Source: Candidatus Altarchaeota archaeon
Lineage (GTDB): Archaea; SpSt-1190
Length of the DNA: 15,909 nucleotides
Assembly (NCBI GenBank): GCA_018221005.1
Contig: JAAOXW010000030.1
Span: 1-15,909, forward strand
Reading direction: 5' to 3'
Made by a program: the position numbers and the translations under genes. The first letter of the stretch is position 1, and every line of letters starts with the position of its first letter. Positions 13,146-15,909 of this stretch are shown piece after piece. The notes beneath the pieces are model-generated. The model worked only from the letters and a program-made list of their open reading frames with translations, ran no database searches and was not told the origin of the DNA.

Positions 13146-13152
13146 TATTTAA
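13146..13152 (+). promoter_or_regulatory. TATA box for tandem paralogue A
   Basis: TATTTAA, centred about 27 nt before the ATG at 13176, immediately after the kinase-like stop codon. No Shine-Dalgarno precedes the ATG, so a leaderless mRNA is likely. Confidence 0.5.
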
Positions 13153-13175
13153 GGGAAAAACTTGAATTTTAATTA

Positions 13176-13757
13176 ATGATTGACGATAGGTCTCTATATG
13201 AGGAACAGTCCATGTTTGACTTTCTGGAGACTGGAGTCCCTGAAAGGGGCTGGAAAGAAAATATGATTATGGCCGAACTCTCAGACGCAGGGAGAACTTA
13301 TTACGAATTTAATGCAGAAGTGCCCCTTGAACTTGAAAAAAATAGCCCCGAAGCCTTTGGTTATGGGATGAGAAGAATGCTTCTCGTTGATGCAATGATG
13401 AGTATGTTTTTTGCGGAAATGGATGAGCCCACAGTTTTAGTATTAAATAACCCAGAAAAAAAAGGGATTTTTGGAAGGGTCAGACGGGGAAGGAAAATTA
13501 CCTATGCTGAAATTTGGACAGAAGTCGAAGATGGTGATATCTCCTTAGACATATATGACCTTGCAGGAAACCACACCAAAACCACTAACATAGACGAAGT
13601 CATATACATAGTAAGCCAAGCGCAGGACTTCAGTGAACAGGCCTCCAATAAATATTTGAGTAGTCTAAAAGGGGTCCTTGAGTTTTTCAGGTCGGGACGG
13701 GGAGAATTTAAAGATGATTTAATGAACCTTGTCAAGTATCCGAAGGATTTCATCTGA
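13176..13757 (+). CDS. Tandem paralogue A of an unrecognised archaeal family
   Basis: 193 residues, no signal peptide and no clear membrane segment. Family features shared with the two following genes: an N-terminal helix (FDFLETGV, 14-21), an AELSDAGRTYYEF block ending in Y-x-EF (33-45), an amphipathic helix at about 62-80, a strand PTVLVLNN (85-92), the FGR motif at 99-101, YAEIW at 110-114, and ISLDIYD at 122-128. After that the C-termini diverge. The charged, alternating pattern suggests a soluble alpha/beta protein; no catalytic motif is obvious. I do not recognise it and assign no function. It starts 31 nt after the kinase-like gene but has its own TATA box, so it is likely a separate unit. 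Confidence 0.7.
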   Translation: MIDDRSLYEEQSMFDFLETGVPERGWKENMIMAELSDAGRTYYEFNAEVPLELEKNSPEAFGYGMRRMLLVDAMMSMFFAEMDEPTVLVLNNPEKKGIFGRVRRGRKITYAEIWTEVEDGDISLDIYDLAGNHTKTTNIDEVIYIVSQAQDFSEQASNKYLSSLKGVLEFFRSGRGEFKDDLMNLVKYPKDFI

Positions 13758-13775
13758 AGTCATGAAGGATATGGC

Positions 13776-13781
13776 TATAAA
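13776..13781 (+). promoter_or_regulatory. TATA box for tandem paralogue B
   Basis: TATAAATT, centred about 22.5 nt before the ATG at 13801. It lies inside the longer open frame, and therefore argues that the true start is 13801. Confidence 0.6.
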
Positions 13782-13800
13782 TTGTGGACTGCCCCATTGT

Positions 13801-14424
13801 ATGATTGACGAAAGGGCTGTGCTCAACTTCTTGAGAACAGGGGTCCATGATGAAAGTTGGGGAACTGGCGCCATCAAGGCGGACCTCAAAGATGTTAATA
13901 GCACTTATCATGAATTTGGTGCGACCCCAAGAATAGATTTTAATAAACACCCTGACGCAGAGTATGAATACGGAATAGGAAAAATTATGTTTGTTGCGTC
14001 CGTAGCAGAAATGTTGTATTTTAATAAACCCAAACCGATGGTGCTGGCACTTAACAGCTGGGAAGAACGTGGCTTATTTGGGAGGCTCTTAGATAAAAAA
14101 ACAACTAAATACGCCGAACTTTGGCAAGCTGTGGGGAATGACAGTATTTCCATCGAGGCGCATGATTTTTCAGGGAAGGTCATTGAAGTTCTCGACCCGG
14201 AAAAAGTCACATATATTGTAAATAGGGCCCTAAAGTTTAGTGATGGGGGGAAGAAAATTGTTAGAAGTATGACTGGACACGCTAAAGAAACAGCCTATGA
14301 TTGGTCAATTTGTCGTGAAAAGGTCTTCGAATACCTCCACCCACCACTTAGGGAAGCGAGTATGGACACGGAAGCAAGTCTGGATATGTTTAATAGATAT
14401 CTTAACCCCCTTGAAGGCTTGTGA
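13801..14424 (+). CDS. Tandem paralogue B of an unrecognised archaeal family
   Basis: 207 residues. The open frame extends upstream to 13729, but I place the start at the ATG 13801. There the protein begins MIDERAVLNFLRTGV, parallel to MIDDRS...FDFLETGV in paralogue A, and a TATAAAT box lies at leaderless distance. The ATGs at 13762 and 13771 would put that box inside the gene. Shared blocks: ADLKDVNSTYHEF (Y-x-EF at 36-39), helix YGIGKIMFVASVAEM, strand PMVLALNS, FGR at 93-95, YAELW at 104-108, and ISIEAHD. A versus B is the closest pair by eye. The C-terminal ~60 residues (TGHAKETAYDW, EYLHPP) are unique. Function unknown; no membrane segment or signal peptide. Confidence 0.7.
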   Translation: MIDERAVLNFLRTGVHDESWGTGAIKADLKDVNSTYHEFGATPRIDFNKHPDAEYEYGIGKIMFVASVAEMLYFNKPKPMVLALNSWEERGLFGRLLDKKTTKYAELWQAVGNDSISIEAHDFSGKVIEVLDPEKVTYIVNRALKFSDGGKKIVRSMTGHAKETAYDWSICREKVFEYLHPPLREASMDTEASLDMFNRYLNPLEGL

Positions 14425-14430
14425 TAAAAA

Positions 14431-14436
14431 TTTAAA
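14431..14436 (+). promoter_or_regulatory. TATA box for tandem paralogue C
   Basis: TTTAAAG, centred about 22.5 nt before the ATG at 14456, six nt after the stop codon of paralogue B. Confidence 0.6.
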
Positions 14437-14455
14437 GTGGGCATCTTCTTATTGG

Positions 14456-15043
14456 ATGGTCAGTACGGACACTGTTTTCGATTTTCTAAACGATGTAGAA
14501 CAAAATGGGGATTGTGGAGTGCCGGTTGTTATGGTAGCTACGGCCGATGAACGCGTCGCTTATGTTGAATTTATGACGGATGAAGTAGCATCCACTGAAA
14601 TGCGGAGGAAGTTTGAATTGGAGGCTGCTGAAAGTATTGCCGCCCATGGTTTAACCAAAGTGCTCTTCATTGACAAACTCATGGGGGCTTTGTCTGAATA
14701 TACCTCCGAACCAAGAGTGGTGGTATTTAGGCGCCCGGAAGAAACCAGATATTTTGGAAAGGCACAGAGGGGGGAGTTGGGAGTGTATGTGGAAGTTTTG
14801 GACTTGGAAAAAAATGAGGCCCTTTCATTAGAAGTTTACAATGAACTTGGGGTGTTGGAACATTTCAAATACACTGACGCTTTTATGCAAGATATAATTC
14901 CCTTAGGAAATAAAATGTTAGATGAGCTCGGTAGATATACTGGAGATGCAGATGGGTTTTGTGAATATATTCTCCATTTGCGAAACGAAGTTATAATTGA
15001 CTTGGAAGCAGAGCGCATAGACTTTTCAGAAGATTACCGTTAA
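14456..15043 (+). CDS. Tandem paralogue C of an unrecognised archaeal family
   Basis: 195 residues. The open frame runs upstream to 14297, but that part overlaps paralogue B in another frame; the ATG at 14456 has TTTAAA at leaderless distance and gives the family-like N-terminus VFDFLNDV. It is the most divergent of the three yet shares the layout: VATADERVAYVEF (Y-x-EF at 36-39), helix AAHGLTKVLFIDKLM, strand PRVVVFRRPEE (86-96), FGK at 100-102, YVEVL at 111-115, and LSLEVYNELG at 123-132. No membrane segment is seen. Its stop codon abuts the stop of the convergent eL33 gene with no gap. Function unknown. Confidence 0.68.
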   Translation: MVSTDTVFDFLNDVEQNGDCGVPVVMVATADERVAYVEFMTDEVASTEMRRKFELEAAESIAAHGLTKVLFIDKLMGALSEYTSEPRVVVFRRPEETRYFGKAQRGELGVYVEVLDLEKNEALSLEVYNELGVLEHFKYTDAFMQDIIPLGNKMLDELGRYTGDADGFCEYILHLRNEVIIDLEAERIDFSEDYR

Positions 15044-15301
15044 TTACTTTAGCTCAATCTCAGTGCCAATGGCTTGGCCAGGTAGACCCCTCTCAAAGCG
15101 AGCTTTAACTGCTCCTCTGTTGCCGTGACTTCCAAGAATCTTACCTTCGAGCTTTTTCCCTGAAGAAGTAGTCCAAATAACGCGCTTACCTTTGAGTTTC
15201 TCGGCAGTCTCTTTATCTACTGCACCTTCGAATTTGAGAATCATCTGGTAGGGGTTCTGAGTGTGTCTGCCCCTGCGATAATTGATTATTAGGCCCTTCA
15301 T
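15044..15301 (-). CDS. rpl35ae: Ribosomal protein eL33 (L35Ae)
   Basis: 85-residue large-subunit ribosomal protein of the eL33 family, which is present in eukaryotes and only some archaea. The family pattern is clear: INYRRGRHTQNPYQMIL, GKRVIWTTSSGKKLEGKIL, then HGNRGAVKARFERGLPGQAIGT, including the diagnostic HGN.G.V.ARF and GLPGQA.G. It is full length compared with archaeal homologues. The ATG at 15301 has TTTTAACC centred 25.5 nt upstream and no Shine-Dalgarno, so the transcript is leaderless. It is convergent with paralogue C, their stop codons touching. Presence of this protein argues against most Euryarchaeota and fits Thermoproteota, Thermococcales or DPANN. Confidence 0.92.
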   Translation of the reverse strand: MKGLIINYRRGRHTQNPYQMILKFEGAVDKETAEKLKGKRVIWTTSSGKKLEGKILGSHGNRGAVKARFERGLPGQAIGTEIELK

Positions 15302-15323
15302 GGGTCAAGGGAAAGATGAGGGG

Positions 15324-15329
15324 TTAAAA
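15324..15329 (-). promoter_or_regulatory. TATA box for eL33
   Basis: CTTTTAACC on the minus strand, centred 25.5 nt before the ATG at 15301, in the 38-nt gap to the next gene upstream. Confidence 0.6.
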
Positions 15330-15339
15330 GCCTTGTTGT

Positions 15340-15867
15340 TTACTTTTCGTGCTCTAAGAATGCGTCTCGAATCTTATCACAGTACCATCTGTCAACAAAG
15401 GCATGCCCATCTTCAAGCTTAAACAACCTTTGTGCAATGGTGCGGGCAATTTCAATATCTGCCATGGCCACTGCAGCCACAAAATCCCTCTGGTCACCTG
15501 GGATTATGTTTGCAACTGTGGCATATACATTCATCCAAACATTTATCCACATAGTGCGAAGCTCCGGCGGGAGTCTAATTAGGCGCACTGGAAAATCGAA
15601 GAAATTAATTAATCGTTTAAGAAAACCTTCTCGACTGAGATACCAGAGGCGTGCTTCGTGAAGAACCTTCTTCTTGTCTTTGACAGTGAGTTTCTTTTCG
15701 ATAGTCTTCAGGACAATGTCAAGGTCGGGTTCAATTGCAAGTACGGATGTGGTGGTGTCACGTGCCATCTTAATCACATGCACCCAACCTGTTTTTGGAC
15801 TGAGTTCTGGATCTGGGGTGCCGGTCCTCTTTGCAATTTGATCAATGAATCGGTCCCAGGGAGACAT
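15340..15867 (-). CDS. Hypothetical protein, possibly 5'-truncated by the window edge
   Basis: 175 residues from the ATG at 15867. The same frame stays open to the end of the window and would add at least 14 residues (DKFQDLINRFIRG directly before the Met). No Shine-Dalgarno is visible, and only a weak TTAACC lies about 23 nt before the ATG, so the true start may be outside the window. Features: HVIKMARDTTTSVLAIEPDLD, a basic helical stretch (KKLTVKDKKKVLHEARLWYLS), a moderately hydrophobic section FLKRLINFFDFPVRLIRL, and a helical region WINVWMNVYATVANIIP. There is no clear signal peptide or firm membrane segment. I do not recognise the family. It is on the same strand as eL33, 38 nt upstream of its start. 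Confidence 0.6.
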   Translation of the reverse strand: MSPWDRFIDQIAKRTGTPDPELSPKTGWVHVIKMARDTTTSVLAIEPDLDIVLKTIEKKLTVKDKKKVLHEARLWYLSREGFLKRLINFFDFPVRLIRLPPELRTMWINVWMNVYATVANIIPGDQRDFVAAVAMADIEIARTIAQRLFKLEDGHAFVDRWYCDKIRDAFLEHEK

Positions 15868-15909
15868 ACCCCGAATAAAACGGTTAATCAGGTCTTGAAA
15901 TTTGTCGGG

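Noticed and set aside
13729..13800. Upstream extension of paralogue B (TTG 13729, ATG 13762 or 13771)
   Set aside because: The TATAAAT box at 13776 would lie inside the gene, and alignment with paralogue A begins at the ATG 13801.
14297..14455. Upstream extension of paralogue C
   Set aside because: It overlaps the end of paralogue B in another frame, has cysteine/tryptophan-rich unlikely protein, and no family similarity.
1..15909. CRISPR array, insertion sequence with transposase, integrase or tRNA gene
   Set aside because: No regularly spaced direct repeats, no transposase or integrase motifs, and no complete tRNA cloverleaf were seen.

Overview
The window is archaeal. It carries the archaeal forms of SecD and SecF, ribosomal protein eL33 (L35Ae), the archaeal TrmI-type tRNA m1A methyltransferase, an archaeal RecJ-like DHH nuclease, an archaeosortase-family protein, an isopentenyl-phosphate-kinase-like protein and an archaeal RNase P RNA. 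Many genes have a TATA-like box about 23-27 nt before the start codon, which is the archaeal leaderless pattern. eL33 is patchily distributed (Thermoproteota, Thermococcales, several DPANN lineages). Together with small genes and many unrecognised short proteins this suggests a small-genome or DPANN-like archaeon, but the phylum cannot be fixed from the sequence alone. The class III ribonucleotide reductase implies anaerobic life.

Layout. (1) Positions 1-2715, minus strand: an anaerobic ribonucleotide reductase operon in which NrdD is split into a 581-residue catalytic protein and a separate 75-residue glycyl-radical protein, followed by the activase NrdG. (2) 2917-3597, minus: trmI. (3) 3645-3855: no protein gene, but a strongly self-complementary 211-nt segment that folds as a closed multi-branched RNA; it matches no RNA family I know. 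(4) 3962-4941, plus: a HAD phosphatase and a PRC-barrel protein. (5) 4961-8094, minus: a sugar-nucleotidyltransferase-like protein with a degenerate active site, then secF-secD. (6) 8172-10178, plus: a small membrane protein, a DHH nuclease translationally coupled to it, and an orphan acidic protein. (7) 10192-11172, minus: RNase P RNA and an archaeosortase-like protein with a lysine-rich tail. (8) 11291-13144, plus: a small lipoprotein, a DUF72 protein and a diverged isopentenyl-phosphate-kinase homologue. (9) 13176-15043, plus: three tandem paralogues of a family I do not recognise, each with its own promoter. (10) 15044-15867, minus: eL33 and an unknown protein that may run off the window.

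The genes are mainly core housekeeping functions (dNTP supply, tRNA maturation and modification, translation, protein export, DNA repair or replication) interspersed with lineage-specific genes. The points most worth following are the split NrdD, the 211-nt structured element, and the tandem paralogue family. Several proteins (SecD, the nucleotidyltransferase and the kinase) show substitutions at normally invariant catalytic positions.
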